The notes under the pieces were generated by a model. It was not told the DNA's origin, made no database searches, and worked only from the letters and a program-made list of their open reading frames with translations. Made by a program: the position numbers and the translations under genes. A stretch of 64,000 nt of DNA from NCBI RefSeq assembly GCF_013368755.1, contig NC_049564.1, forward strand, positions 256,001 through 320,000, read 5' to 3'. The stretch is from Talaromyces rugulosus. Its lineage: Eukaryota > Ascomycota > Eurotiomycetes > Eurotiales > Trichocomaceae. Shown here one piece after another: positions 44,412-55,955 of the stretch (positions within the stretch are counted from its first letter, which is position 1; each line of letters begins with the position of its first letter).

Positions 44412-46767
44412 ATGTCCTCCGCGTCTACATTGTCACTGCGTCGGAATGGCAAGCGGCAATCCTGCGAACAGTGCCGGAAGATGAAGATCAAATGCGATCA
44501 TTCACTCCCGAAATGCGGTCGCTGTGTCAAGAGGAATCTGGATTGTTTCTATGATCCGGCCCCGATGACCCAGAAATTCCGATCGCATCGTATGGAAGGA
44601 GACTTGCTGCAGCTTACCAAAACAGGCGTGAAGAAAGCACCGAGGTCGAGGTGCGAGGAGTTCGTGCATTAAACATCTATTCAAGCTGACTTTCGTCGCA
44701 GTTCAATGACAAGCTTTTCAGATCTAGACCCAGATAACAGACGTATTTCCTCTCCGCATTCTGTGGTGATCAATACTCCCCGAGTTAAAACCAGCGGCTT
44801 TGTGGGTCCTATCAGCTATCGCACTGTGATGACTGACAGTCAGAACCAGTCAGATCAGCTAGGTAGTCTCGGTGCAGCAGAAGACCCTACAGCTACTCAT
44901 ATAATTGAATCAAGGCGACTTGAGATGGGTCTACAGGTTGTTGATTTTTTGTGTAAGCATGCGGTTCCAATACGAGTATTAGTGGAACGCATATATTTCA
45001 TCGGCAGGATGCCTATTCTGCCAACGACACTCGCGCTTCCTGCACTTGAACACCTATGGGATATGATTGAAGGCGATGATGATTCAGTGACCAGTCCATC
45101 TAGGCTTGAAGCTGTGATTCGCATATTTCACAACTCTTATCAGCCAATACCAATCACCAAATCGACCAAAGTGGACGAACTAAGTCGCTTGATCAGCGGC
45201 GAGAATGTTCGATGGGAGACCATCTGCAATATTCTCGTGCTAGCAAGTATAGGCTTGCTGCATTTTCATAGTCGAGAAATTGAATTCATTGGCTATAATA
45301 AAACAGACAAACAAAGCCTCCTCGCCGAGTTTTACGAAATCAATGACAGCCTCCTAGGCTTGACTAAGGAGTCTCCCTTTCTCAATGAACTCGTCATTTG
45401 CCTCAAATACAACCAAATCTTGTATGCCCTCATTCGATTTGGAGAATCAAGTATGTTGCCCCTTGTTAGTCATTTAGTGAAGTCATAGCCTTAACAGTGC
45501 ACAGGTCAACGCGCGTACTCATCTTTTGTGGATCTCATGTCTTGCATCTACGCATCAGGAATCCATCAAGATAAGCCCATAATCGGCGACAGCCCTAGTT
45601 TCATTGATCAGTGGCGTCGAAAAATCTTCGCAACGGCGTACTACATGGATAAAAATATCGCTACAGCTCTCGGTCGACCGCCCCAGATGAATCGATATTA
45701 CTGTGTTTTAGAACCTCCGCTAGACATTGACGATGAAGTTACAGGGCCAGATCTGCAACAGCAGCTTCGTATGCTTGACCAGAATGGGTGGAATATGGAT
45801 GGTAAACGACGTCCTGCCAGTTTGATACGTCTTCGATTTCTTCTCGCCACCGTTCGCGAGGAAATTTTAGAGCATCACTTGGGCGTGGACAAAATTGACA
45901 TTGGAGCTAAATCTCAGTATGACTTTGAAATTTCTTTTGATATATCTTGCTTCTCTTTTTTGACAAGCTAATTCAAATCGCAGACTAGCTTTGCACAAGC
46001 TCCGGTCCATTTGGCAATCCTGTCCCAACAATATAAAATATTCCCCAGAAATGTGGAACGGTCAACTATCTACTCAGGACATCTTACCTATTCTTTGGTT
46101 GTATTTGGATTACATGTATTCGACCTTTCTAATCTATCTTACTGCCCATGACCCTTCTAAAGGAACCTCTGAGCGGCTACTTTTAGTAGCAAAAAACATC
46201 ATATCCACTATCTTGAGCGTCAATGACGAACGTGAACGAGCAAGGGAGGTCAGAAGCGACTTTTTTGGCCTTGTAAGTATTGGATCTATTAATTGATCTA
46301 TACTATCACATGCGATGATAGATACATTTAGTTATCGGAGGAACGCAACTAATCACCGATTCTAGTTTCTACCATACGGTCTCCCGAGTGCTGAGATTCT
46401 CACAAAGGAGCTGTTACGTCGTCCTTCTCTAGGCACTGATCCGGCAGAAACCCATCTACCTCGAGCTGAAATAATTCGCGAGCTTACAGTCTACGCCTCC
46501 TGCTTAAGTTGGGTTGCTCGACCAGGAAGCTGGAATGCCGAATTTTGTAAGGAAGTGAAGGCGAAACTTATCCGGATTCTAGACCAAATTATCAATCCAT
46601 CGAACAACCCTCCTCATTTAGAGCAAGATGGGATATCTAGAGACAACCAAGGAAACGCTAATCAGGAGCTTGGGGATATGATGATTGGCTGGGATCATCT
46701 CTTTGATTGGGATCGTGGGGGGCATTGGGATTCAGGGCTGGATTTTCTCTGTGAGCCAGTATTCTAG
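44412..46767 (+). CDS. Zn2Cys6 transcription factor with fungal-specific domain
   Basis: Regulator of 696 residues from exons 44412-44650, 44702-45450, 45505-45916, 45984-46272 and 46366-46767; phases agree throughout. The zinc cluster is C18-x2-C21-x6-C28-x6-C35-x2-C38-x6-C45 (SCEQCRKMKIKCDHSLPKCG). The middle domain shows HLWDMIEGDDDSV, ILVLASIGLLHFHSREIEF and the conserved RRKIFATAYYMDKNIATALG then RPPQMNRYYC, where the family has a W/F..Y..D..ia..lGRP signature. The C-terminus is acidic with MIGWDHLFDWDRGGHWDSG, a possible activation segment. Genes of this type often control adjacent enzymes, here the thioesterase and esterase, but no shared binding site was identified. Confidence 0.9.
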
Positions 46768-47080
46768 TTTCCTTGCTTGTTGAATAGCATAAAGCTGTGG
46801 AATTATTAAATATGTAGAATTTTCAGCAACCCATACATGCATTACTACTAGTAAATAAAAATGCCTAATTCACAGATAGTATAATACAACTACTATCACG
46901 TCAACTAATGTTATGTTAGAAAATGAATCACAGCCCTATCCAGGCACCAAAGGTGGGGTAGTGGGGTCCCTCGGTCTTAGTGCAAGGAATCCTCGTATGT
47001 CTTACATTCTGTTGTTTTGATTCTCTACATTTCAATGTATTCTAGAACTTCGCCATCCTTTCTCCCTAATATCTTATGCA
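46768..47080. other. Intergenic, nothing recognised
   Basis: 313 bp AT-rich sequence between same-strand genes. Confidence 0.4.
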
Positions 47081-48102
47081 ATGCGGAAACTCGTGGAAAA
47101 GTTGAGCTTAAAAAAGAACAATAGTTTCTTAGCCAAAGGAGAAGCCAAAAGAGCCTCAGTAACCCAAACCACGTTGTCAGACGACATTGGCCTGAAACTC
47201 ATCTATGAAAATTCACAATGTGATATCGAGTCTGTAATCTTTGCTCATTACAAATCCCATCAAATTCTAACATAACTTAGCATTGTCGCAATACACGGCG
47301 ATGGTGGCCACTATCAAAATTCGTGGACACATCCTGAAACAAAAGTCTTCTGGCTGCGTGATTTGCTTCCGCAAATTGTTCCCAGGTCAAGGATCATGTC
47401 ATTCGGATATCACGCATCGAAATCATCATTCCCAGCCACTCCTACCCAAGATATTGCATTAATATTATTAACAGAGATTTCCGAATTAAGAAATGGAACC
47501 GGGGTAGAGTCCATTGAACTTCTCACACCTGGCAGTGCTGATTGATTTTATAGAGTGAAAAGAGACCCGTGATCTTCTTGGCTCATAGTTTTGGAGTTAT
47601 GATACTGAAAGGGGTGTGTGTTGATGCCTACCTACTTTCACAATAAAACATTTTGAAATTATCTAACTAAAAATAGGCTCTCGTTGATTCGTCATCATCC
47701 AATTTTCACGACATTTATTCCTTTGTGCAGGGAATTTTATTCTTTGGTACACCCCCAGATATTAGCCACGGGCTTAAAACTCTCCTTGCGATTTCTTCAC
47801 AGGAAGAAACGAAGGAATCACCACAGACATTGGCATTGAGAAAAGATGCTGAGTGGCTACAAGTGATTGCTTCTGAATATGCAAAATTAGAAGCGGCAGG
47901 AGGGTTTCCAATAGTTTATTTCCTTGAAAGTCCTCATGGAGAGGAACCAAGAGGCGAGAATCTTGACGAGGAAGAAGAAAAAGAAAGCCAAAGCAGAGTG
48001 ATACGTATGGGAAAGACCCATGGAATGATGATACGGTTTCCTAATGCGAAAGATGGGGATTTTCGACAAGTCGAGAAGTATCTTAAAAAAATAACGACAT
48101 AA
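47081..48102 (+). CDS. Free-standing alpha/beta hydrolase of the NLR-associated type
   Basis: Protein of 285 residues from exons 47081-47229, 47281-47503, 47554-47613 and 47677-48102; the third exon is only 60 nt. Joined sequence shows DIVAIHGDGGHYQNSWTHPE (oxyanion HG), VFWLRDLLPQIVPRSRIMSF with GYHAS, then KRPVIFLAHSFGVMILKGAL with the nucleophile elbow H-S-F-G, GILFFGTPP, and KTHGMMIRFPNAKDGDFRQV where the catalytic His is expected. In many ascomycetes this fold is the N-terminal domain of large NACHT or NB-ARC proteins of the NOD-like type; here the protein stops right after it, with no P-loop NTPase downstream. An acidic insert (NLDEEEEKESQS) precedes the His. It could be a stand-alone sensor, a lipase-like enzyme, or an NLR remnant. 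Confidence 0.78.
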
Positions 48103-48482
48103 CCTGTTCCTGCTTTTCGAGGGGGAAAATACCTTCAAGTAAGCAAGTCAGGGTGATGTAACAATTCAAAATGTTCAACCCGCCTATTCCCGTTCCATGG
48201 AATGTGACAAGGCAAATAACCAGCTGCCTTCGTCTAATCAGCTAATTTTATTTCTTTTTATTTTCTCTTTACGCTTTCTTTCTATTCAAAGGTGTGCGTA
48301 TCTAATTAACATCGCGATCAATACTTATACTAATACTGATACAGTCCAGTGTTAACAACGGTATTTTCATCAACATACACACCACTATTATAATCATTCA
48401 GACTAACAACTTCTATAGCATCGTTTCCATTTCACACCATCATTGGTCGCCTATCCATCCTATTTCGAAATTTCTCCCAAGA
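48103..48482. other. Intergenic, nothing recognised
   Basis: 380 bp AT-rich; promoter side of the following gene, no clear box. Confidence 0.4.
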
Positions 48483-49317
48483 ATGCCATTCAAGGAGTTC
48501 TGGTCCTATATCCTAAGCTTGTCAAAAGGCAAGCCAAACGAAACTCATATCAATGGCGAAAGTTTAGAGCCACTTCTTCGGAGGAACGAGTGGGAGGAAG
48601 TTGATACATATGTTTTCACTGCGCAATCAAAGTCGGAAGAGTTAGAAAAAAAGCAGCTTCGACCTCAAGAGGCACACTCGGGTGGATTAAAATTGGGGTA
48701 CTCGAGAGAACCAGGGGAATATTCGGAACTAGAGCCATCCGAAGACTCAGATGAAGACTCAGACGAATATTCAGGATTAGAAGGGTCTTATTCCAACCAG
48801 CTAGGTAGGTTACCATCGAGTCTAAGATCAATATTGCACCTTGATAGCTAACTCTCCAGGCTTAGGTAAATCGGACACTGCTCACGATATTGACAAAATC
48901 AAGGAAAACGGGGTTTTTATTCTGTGTATACACTGCATCAGAATGGTCTATATTGTAGTCGCATCTTACAGCAGTTTCGCCAGGCTCCTGTCACCGGAGT
49001 CGGGACTCTCGTTCGCTGCGGGTATATGCCGGACATGCGCCAATTTTGAGGCTGTCACCGAAGAGACATATTCGGTTCCGTATAAGATACTTGAGAACAC
49101 TCGCATGTACCTATGTGCGTGCATTGTTGCTAGAGAAGAACTACCAATAGCAGAAGAGAAAAATGTATTTGTCGACGTCGCTTTGAATGATCCGGGGTTC
49201 ATAAATAGCGACTGTCAAGTCTACGAGGTCCGAACGGATGAGCACACATTGTCTAAGCTGGACCAGCTAGATCGCGATAAGTTATTGTTGGAGCATGTGT
49301 CAGGGGGGTTTTTCTAG
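48483..49317 (+). CDS. Unknown protein with acidic N-terminal half and three Cys pairs
   Basis: Predicted protein of 259 residues from exons 48483-48804 and 48860-49317 (55-nt intron, branch gctaac). The first 107 residues are acidic and low-complexity (EYSELEPSEDSDEDSDEYSG). The second half is more hydrophobic and ordered: FILCIHCIRMVYIVVASYSS, FAAGICRTCANFEAV and TRMYLCACIVAREELP. The pairs C-x2-C, C-x2-C and C-x-C could form a metal site. No signal peptide. No family recognised. It lies between two alpha/beta hydrolases and follows the NLR-type hydrolase in the same direction. The spliced frame and phase are consistent, so a real gene is likely. Confidence 0.6.
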
Positions 49318-49366
49318 AAAATATGTAGCTAATAGGTAACTTCGTTTGCTATATGATATTACATTC

Positions 49367-50293
49367 TTAGGCAAAGGCTTTGCCGAAGAACTCTACAACC
49401 TTAGGTCCAGATTCATCAACATGATCGTACAAGTCCGCATGAGTGAGCCCGTCAATAACGAAAAGTTCCTTTGGTTCCTTTGCCATTTCGATTCCATCCT
49501 CACTGAACCACTTCGTTGCTGCTTTGGTTCCGGTAATCATCAGCAGCGGACGAGGGCTGATCATGCTATTGAAAGCAAACGCATCAAAATTTCCCATTAG
49601 GTCCCAGCTCCTCGGCAGACAAGTGTTGGTTGCACGTGGGTGCTGGGCTCTTGGTGTCCGATAGTAGCCAGCCAAATCACGGAATGACTCTGGAAAGTTG
49701 GACGGTGCATCTTCCAATTTCTCGGGGAGCATATGAACTATAGGAACCGACTCTCCGGTAACGTCGCTATTGCGATCTCTGCCCGCGGCTTCAAGTTGTG
49801 TTTTGAGGATATCAATGTTAGATGTGTCCTTGTCGTATCCTCTACGCGCCATCGTGCCGGCGCAAACGGCAGCAACGGTGGCACAAGCCTTGATGCGTAG
49901 GTCTGTTTGTGCTGCATAGGGTGCATATCCCCCAGAAGCACAGATTCCCAGCACACCAATATTGCTCGAGTCTACATCCTTCCGGCTGATAAGGTATGTA
50001 ACAGCTGCTTTTATGTCTTCAACGCGCTGAGCAGGGTCCTCAAGTGAGCGAGGCTCGCCTTCGGATTCTCCCTGGTATGCAGCGTCATAGGCGAGACACG
50101 TGAAACCAGCTTTGGAAAGCACCCGCGCGTAGTTGGCAGGTGATTGCTCTTTAATTGAGGTCCAAGGATGGGCTATAATAATAGCAGCACCAGAGCGGTC
50201 GGGTGAGTTTGGAACTGGGTGGTAAAGATGCGCTGCCAGTTTGAACTGGCGGGACAAGAAAGTGACATTATCTGGTTTCGGAACAGAAGTCAT
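49367..50293 (-). CDS. Dienelactone-hydrolase-like alpha/beta hydrolase
   Basis: Intronless protein of 308 residues. Pattern: GAAIIIAHPWTSIKEQSPAN (oxyanion strand), LSKAGFTCLAYDAAYQGESE, VTYLISRKDVDSSNIGVLGI, nucleophile elbow GICASGGYA with Ser120, SPRPLLMITGTKAATKWFSE before the acid, and GLTHADLYDH with the likely catalytic His near residue 285. It matches cytosolic YcjY/dienelactone-like hydrolases that act on small esters or lactones; the substrate is unknown. No signal peptide. The gene is convergent with the unknown Cys-pair gene (50 bp apart) and has a TATA box about 60 bp upstream. Confidence 0.85.
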   Translation of the reverse strand: MTSVPKPDNVTFLSRQFKLAAHLYHPVPNSPDRSGAAIIIAHPWTSIKEQSPANYARVLSKAGFTCLAYDAAYQGESEGEPRSLEDPAQRVEDIKAAVTYLISRKDVDSSNIGVLGICASGGYAPYAAQTDLRIKACATVAAVCAGTMARRGYDKDTSNIDILKTQLEAAGRDRNSDVTGESVPIVHMLPEKLEDAPSNFPESFRDLAGYYRTPRAQHPRATNTCLPRSWDLMGNFDAFAFNSMISPRPLLMITGTKAATKWFSEDGIEMAKEPKELFVIDGLTHADLYDHVDESGPKVVEFFGKAFA

Positions 50294-50351
50294 GTTTAAA
50301 ACCGTATTCTCAAGATGAATACTGGAAATATTTGGTTGGATGAAGCTCTCT

Positions 50352-50358
50352 TTTTATA
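50352..50358 (-). promoter_or_regulatory. TATA box
   Basis: TATAAAA on the minus strand about 60 bp upstream of the dienelactone-hydrolase-like start. Confidence 0.5.
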
Positions 50359-51745
50359 CCTCGCGACAATACCTCCGGAGTGACGTCACCGACCGACAGC
50401 CATCGGATTGTGCGAACATCTTCGGAGATGCAATTGTATTGCAATTCACGTGCTGAAAAAAGGATTTTTTTAGTCTTCCTGAGACTTTTGAATTATTGGA
50501 TAATCTAGTTATATAAACAATACCATAGACATTAGTCCAGATGTAGTACTAGAAGGTTGAACATGTACAGCATGGGTCGCGGATCTCGCATGCGTTTTAT
50601 AGGTGATAGCACTGTTTGATGCGAGTCTCTCGGATGGCAAGAGATCTTCCCCAATCACTTATCAACTACCTCATTGGCAGCAAATATACCACGCTTAAAT
50701 TTCTCAAGGGTGGATGTCTGCGCCCTGATCCTCCGCCTTGTCTGCTTTCGCTAGTAAGAGATCTCCCGTTCATAGTCCGTCTGGACCTTTTGATGCGGCA
50801 AGAGACAACTAAACTTCATTTGTGGAGCAAAATATGGCCCTTATTGCTGATTTTCAATTTTTTACGTCTTTTCCTGTGAATGCTTACTTAGTGTTTTTGT
50901 TCTTGAAACCTTACGTTCGGGCTCTCATAGCAGATCCGAGTCCTATTTTGGTGGAAACTACAGAGAAATTCTACATCAAACACATAGATAACAAGGGCAC
51001 CATTCATGACCATGCATTAACTCAATTTTTAAAAGGAAAAATGAGCAAATGACTTGGCTAGTATAATGGACACGGATGAGAGGCTACGAATATTTTTCCT
51101 TGGTGTTGATTTCTCTCGGGACGAGACCCTGCTTTTAATCCACGGCATCGGGACTACCTTTGGACTCGAGAAGAATACAGACTGGAATGCATGGAAAACT
51201 GACATGCTAGAGCAACATGTTCATGATGAACGACTAAAGCGTATTACGGACAGATTCGGGAAGGGCCCATCATAGCGCATATATCAACACTTCAACGCTA
51301 CTGTGTTCAAATATAGTCTACCGATTTGAGGCAAACATGTACCAAATAAAGCCTTCAGTTCAGTAAAAAAAATTAACCAATTCACCAGGTGTACCAGGTG
51401 TAATAAATATCGGCACTACCCCACGGAGCAACGGGTAGTAACATCAATCGACATCCCACATATGCTCAGAAACAATTTCTACGACACACATTAAAATAAC
51501 TTTACTATTCTATTTGAGGACAATACATATGATGCAACCACCCTCTTCAAAGTAGGTTTCGCTTGATGATACTGGAAGTGGACTGTCATCCGGAATCAAA
51601 ATGATGACAAGCCAAATGCACAATAGAAAGCCACAAGATGATTAGGCTCAAACAAAGCTAATTTTGACACTTTTGGGGCCGCCAACGAAACCAATAGCAT
51701 CTTCTGACGAGGGTTGGGGTCGGGGGTCCTGTATTTATAGTATGC

Positions 51746-52047
51746 GTAGTACGTACTACCGTAGTGCCACTGAACGCCACGCACTGTCAAATGTCAAAGC
51801 CTCGACTACCACACCGATTTAGTCCCCGGATTCAAAAGGTCAGTTAAGATGTGACCAAATCTAAAGAGTCTACTGCGTACATTTGAATGTGATGGAGGTC
51901 ATGTGGAACTCGCAACCAATCAAGTTGCATCGACGTCCCAGTATGCAGCTATACGAAGATCAAGTTGCCCAGTTACATTCCAACTTTATTTCTGTGTTCT
52001 GAACAATGCGGCTGTGGCATGGGCACGCTACTACGTACTACAGTACT
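51746..52047. repeat. Possible short inverted-repeat element
   Basis: gtagtacgtactaccgtagt at 51746-51765 and ctactacgtactacagtact at 52028-52047 are roughly inverted copies, with partly matching flanks (ggcac...), about 300 bp apart. Each core is itself palindromic, so similarity could be coincidental. No coding capacity between them; a MITE-like element is only a guess. Confidence 0.25.
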
Positions 52048-53154
52048 GCAAAACACAAGTCTCTTTAAGCCAAAATAAAGCCAGCCACCCCGGAAATGCG
52101 AGCCAGCCTAATATTTTGAACTGCCAAAAATAATCCAGCGCGGCTGTCATCATTTGGCCACCACGAGGCTCGCGAAGAGCAGGAGTACGAACAACGGTGA
52201 AACGTGGAATAACTCAGGAGTCAGGAGGACTAGATGCAGATTGCAGGGTGCCATTGCCAAGAGCAACGGGGCATGCCTGATATGCCGATCGTTGCCTTGT
52301 TCCTGCGTCCCCGGGCGGCAGGCAGCTTGGCACTGTGCCAAGAATGGGCGGGAGGCGATTTCAGCCAGCTGGTTGGCGAACTAAACAATGTGGATATCCT
52401 CCACTTATTATTATTAGCATTGGGTCTGGTCAGCCTGACCAAGCGCCCGGGTCTGTTTCGTGAAGACAAAGAAAAAGGAGCAGGATGGGTTTCAGGATTG
52501 TCTGGAGACCTGCTGTGTCGAGTGATCTCGGGCTCTTTGTAGGCTTTCTACACTGTTGTACAAGTGTAAAGGTTGCATCAATCAGAACTCAACTCGGGCT
52601 TGATCAAGGTACTATTCATTCATGATTCTAGAGAGCCAGCGGACCGGCGTTAAGTGATCAGCAATGGCTAGGCATACTAGTATGGACTCTATGGAGTAGA
52701 CTGAAGACTCTCGAAGCCAGCGGGGAGGCCTCCCCAATAATAGTGAGAATTTAGCGCAGATCTACTGGATGTCCTCGAGCTAGTCATCCTTATTCCATTT
52801 CTTTGCCATTACGGATCATCAGATCTAGATCATTACTGAAGAAGGCTGGTTGCCAATGGGCGCGTCGCGTGGCATGTAACTACGGTCCGTAAAGTAGCCT
52901 TAGGTACGTCAGCAAAGAAGTGAAAGAATGTAACATGATCATAGTACGTAACGGCATGGGGTTGGTTTCATTGGGCTGGACAACAGCTATGTTTCTTTGT
53001 GTACCCTGCCATCGAGACATTCCAAGATATAAGTGCAGCGGGTGGCGCCCCCGGTCCAACCTCAGATCTGAAGTCCATCAGTCCTTTCTGCAACTCAGGT
53101 TACTGTCTTTGTTTCTGTTTTATTTCTTCCGATCCTTATTATCTTTCCTCCAAA

Positions 53155-54406
53155 ATGCGGTACGCTTTTGTTACAGGCCTCCTCGCTGCGCAGGCAGCAG
53201 CTTTGAGGAACGTCATGTACGTTGACGAGTAAGTATAGCCTCACCCTTACCCCGGCTTTCGATGCTAGCAAATGCTGATGGGGACTCGTGTAAAGATGGC
53301 ACTACACCAGCCTGCCTTCGTCCGACTTGGTGTCGTCCGTCACGCACGCCATCATGGCCTTTGCGCCTTCGGAGGGCTTCAGCTCCGGAAGCACATTCAC
53401 CCCGTTCATGTCCGTCGACAGCTTCCGAGCTCTCTTCCCCAGCTCAACCAAGATCATGGTCGCTCTCGGTGGATGGGGTGATAACGCTGGCTTTTCCACC
53501 GGCGTAGCCTCCAACGATTCGATCACCACCTACGCCAAAAACGTCGCCACCATGCTGGACACGATGGGATTTGATGGTGTTGGTACGTTGGATCCCGAGA
53601 TCATATAAACACATTGTTTTTTTTTTCTGACAAATATAGACATTGACTGGGAGTACCCCGGTGGCAATGGCGAGGATTACAAGACTACCCCGAACTCGCA
53701 ACGTACCGGCGAGATCGACACTTTCCCTATCTTACTGAAGGCTATCCGCGACGCTATCGGAACTGACAAGCTCCTCTCTATCGCTACCCCCGGTCTGAAG
53801 CGTGACATGATCGCATACACCGCCGACAAAGGTCCCAGCATTTTCGAGCCTGTCGACATGGTTAACATCATGAGCTACGACTTGATGAACCGCCGTGACA
53901 ACGTCACCAAGCACCACACCTCCATCAAGGACTCTCTTGAGGCTGTCAACAACTACATCGACATTGGCATGAACGCCAGCCAGGGTAACCTTGGTATTGC
54001 CTTCTACTCCAAGTACTTCTACACCGACCCAGCTTCCGACTGCGCCACTGAGCCTCTTGGATGTGCTACTGTCGCCCTTGAGGACGCCCAGGGACAGGAC
54101 ACTGGCAAGTCCGGTGCCGTCACCTTCGAAACCAGCCCTGAAGTCACTGACGCTGTTGCCCTCTCTTCTTGGAGCACTGCCAAGTCCAACGGTATCACTG
54201 ACGACGAGGCCGGTGGCCAATACTACTGGGACAGCACCAACAACATCTTCTGGACTTGGGACACCCCTGAGCTTATCAGCAAGAAGTTCACTGAAATCAT
54301 TGGCAAGACTGGTCTTGGAGGTGTCATGGCTTGGAGCTTGGGTGAGGACAGCCTGGACTGGTCCGAGCTCAAGGCCATCAACACTGGTGTTGCTGGTTCT
54401 GCTTAA
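53155..54406 (+). CDS. Secreted GH18 chitinase
   Basis: Glycoside hydrolase family 18 enzyme of 375 residues that should cleave chitin beta-1,4 linkages extracellularly. Exons 53155-53228, 53296-53582, 53640-54406; the second intron splits the catalytic motif. Signal peptide MRYAFVTGLLAAQAAA. Barrel motifs: VMYVDEWHYTSLPSSDL (strand 1), THAIMAFAPSEGF, KIMVALGGWGDNAGF (the S-x-G-G strand 3 motif as LGGW), DGVDIDWEYPG with the proton-donor Glu, MVNIMSYDLMNRRD (strand 6) and GGVMAWSLGEDS (strand 8). No chitin-binding domain or Ser/Thr stalk is attached, as in short fungal chitinases. Higher codon bias toward C-ending codons in exon 3 than in neighbours suggests good expression. Confidence 0.94.
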
Positions 54407-54606
54407 GTCATCGTACCTGAAGGCAATTTTTTAGGATATGTGATTTATCTTGTACAGTTCTATGGATTGTTTTAGCAATTTTAGTAATAGGAAACCTGAA
54501 TTTCACCTAAAATCTACTCTTTTCTTATTGAATACATATGCATCATTCAGCTTGATGTTCAATCAGTCTAAATACACACGAGCAACAAATGAACTTATAG
54601 AAAACA

Positions 54607-55955
54607 CTAATTTTCCGCCGCGTCCTCCTGGGTTGCCTTGAGAAGGGCAAAAGTATCCACCCATGACGAATTCGCGTCCCGCTCCTCCACAAAGCCAACG
54701 GAACGAATCTTATCAGCACAAAATTGACGGTCGAAAGAAGTCCAATGTCCATACTCGTCGAGCCAGGACGCTTTCCAGAGCTTACTGGCACCACCGCCTG
54801 GCACTTTATCTTGATGTTTCTCCATGTATTCTGTCGGCCGTAAAAGAATTGGATCCTGGTTCTCCGTTGGGCCTGTGCCTTCGAGGCCGAAAAAGCCTGC
54901 AATGGCTGGCCAATGAGTTTTCATTGACAATGGACGGGTCTGATCAACGATGTTGTAGATCTCTCCGTTGCCTGTTTTCTCGGGGTGAAGTGATGCCCAA
55001 ATTGAAAAGCGAGCAATCATGTCTGATGAAACTCCGTTGAACAAGCTATGGTATGCCTTTTCTATGCCTGGATAAGGAACCTTGGCTCCCTTTCCTTCAA
55101 CTGCAGCATATATGGACAGATAGTTGAACCAGTGTGCAGCTAGGCTAAAAGTGCTACCATTTGGTGTAAAACCAATCTGTTTTTTTTTTTCCTGTCATTA
55201 GCTATCTTATCCCGAGGGAGATATAAGAACACTGACAATTGCATCTGGCCTCACTTCACACCATGTCCATCGTTGCTGTTCGCTGGCACGAGCTAGATAG
55301 TCCTGCACCAAGTAGTAGTGAATTTTACTTCTTTCAGGCTCGGGAATGCGCCCCATTGATTCCTTGAATGGTGCGGTGAAGCATCTATCCGAGCTATAAA
55401 TGCCATAAGCCTATGTTTTTATAGTGTTAGTCTTGTTATCCAAAGTGAAAAGAGTTAATTCCATACACGGGATCCAGAAGGAACGACGACAAATTCAAGT
55501 CGTGTAGCATAGGTAGTCAATGCAGTAACGACTCTTTCCAGCATAGAAAGGTTTGTCTGCACTTCTTCGGCCGGGTTATCCATCTGCTGATATGCTATTG
55601 ACCTCCCGTTAGATTAGATTAAATCCCAAAGGCATGTTATGTGTTTGATGATTTGCTTACCAAAATGGTAAAGATGCGTCACTGTCTCCAGATCTGGTAT
55701 TTTGTCTCGCAGTTGAGTAACAGTATCTTTCAACGAGCCTGCTGTCAGGTTTACTCCCGAAACCAGTTGAATTTGTACGTTCGATGCCGTTGGCCATCGC
55801 GCGCGAGCAATGCTTAATGGGCGATTCACAACTGCGGTGACTTTGGCAAAGGTACCTTTCGTTGGGTATTCCTTAAGGATCTCGTTTACCACAGCCCACC
55901 CAGCCAGTCCCGAGGCTCCAATCACAAGAGCATGTCTTGATGTGGTTTCCGACAT
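54607..55955 (-). CDS. PRISE-type short-chain reductase (progesterone-5-beta-reductase/SirQ-like)
   Basis: NAD(P)-dependent atypical SDR of 388 residues from exons 55955-55661, 55594-55467, 55410-55237 and 55176-54607; all phases agree. N-terminal Rossmann motif ALVIGASGLAGWAVVNEIL, a VNRPL / ARWP segment, the cofactor strand LETVTHLYHFAYQQMDNPAE, then LEFVVVPSGSRAYGIYSS, which replaces the usual S-Y-K region with the PRISE layout, and EVRPDAIIGFTPNGS. The C-terminal domain has NIVDQTRPLSMKTHWPAIAG. Such enzymes reduce enones such as iridoids, steroids and fungal metabolites; members occur in several fungal metabolite clusters. The substrate is not readable. Near two monocarboxylate-type carriers and an epoxide hydrolase. 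Confidence 0.88.

Larger units (their letters stand above)
50294..53154. other. Gene-poor stretch with ORF fragments, 2.9 kb
   Basis: Plus-strand frames at 50810-51052 (LIADFQFFTSFPVNAYLVFL, then ADPSPILVETTEKFYIKHID) and 51054-51275 (DETLLLIHGIGTTFGLE) look protein-like but end or begin at stops two bases apart and I cannot join them or name a family; possibly a decayed gene. 51300-53150 shows no gene. It contains an inverted pair of TACGTA-type motifs around 51746 and 52047. Confidence 0.35.

Noticed and set aside
50616..51275. Possible gene from three neighbouring plus-strand frames
   Set aside because: Stops two bases apart, no consistent splice sites and no recognised family.
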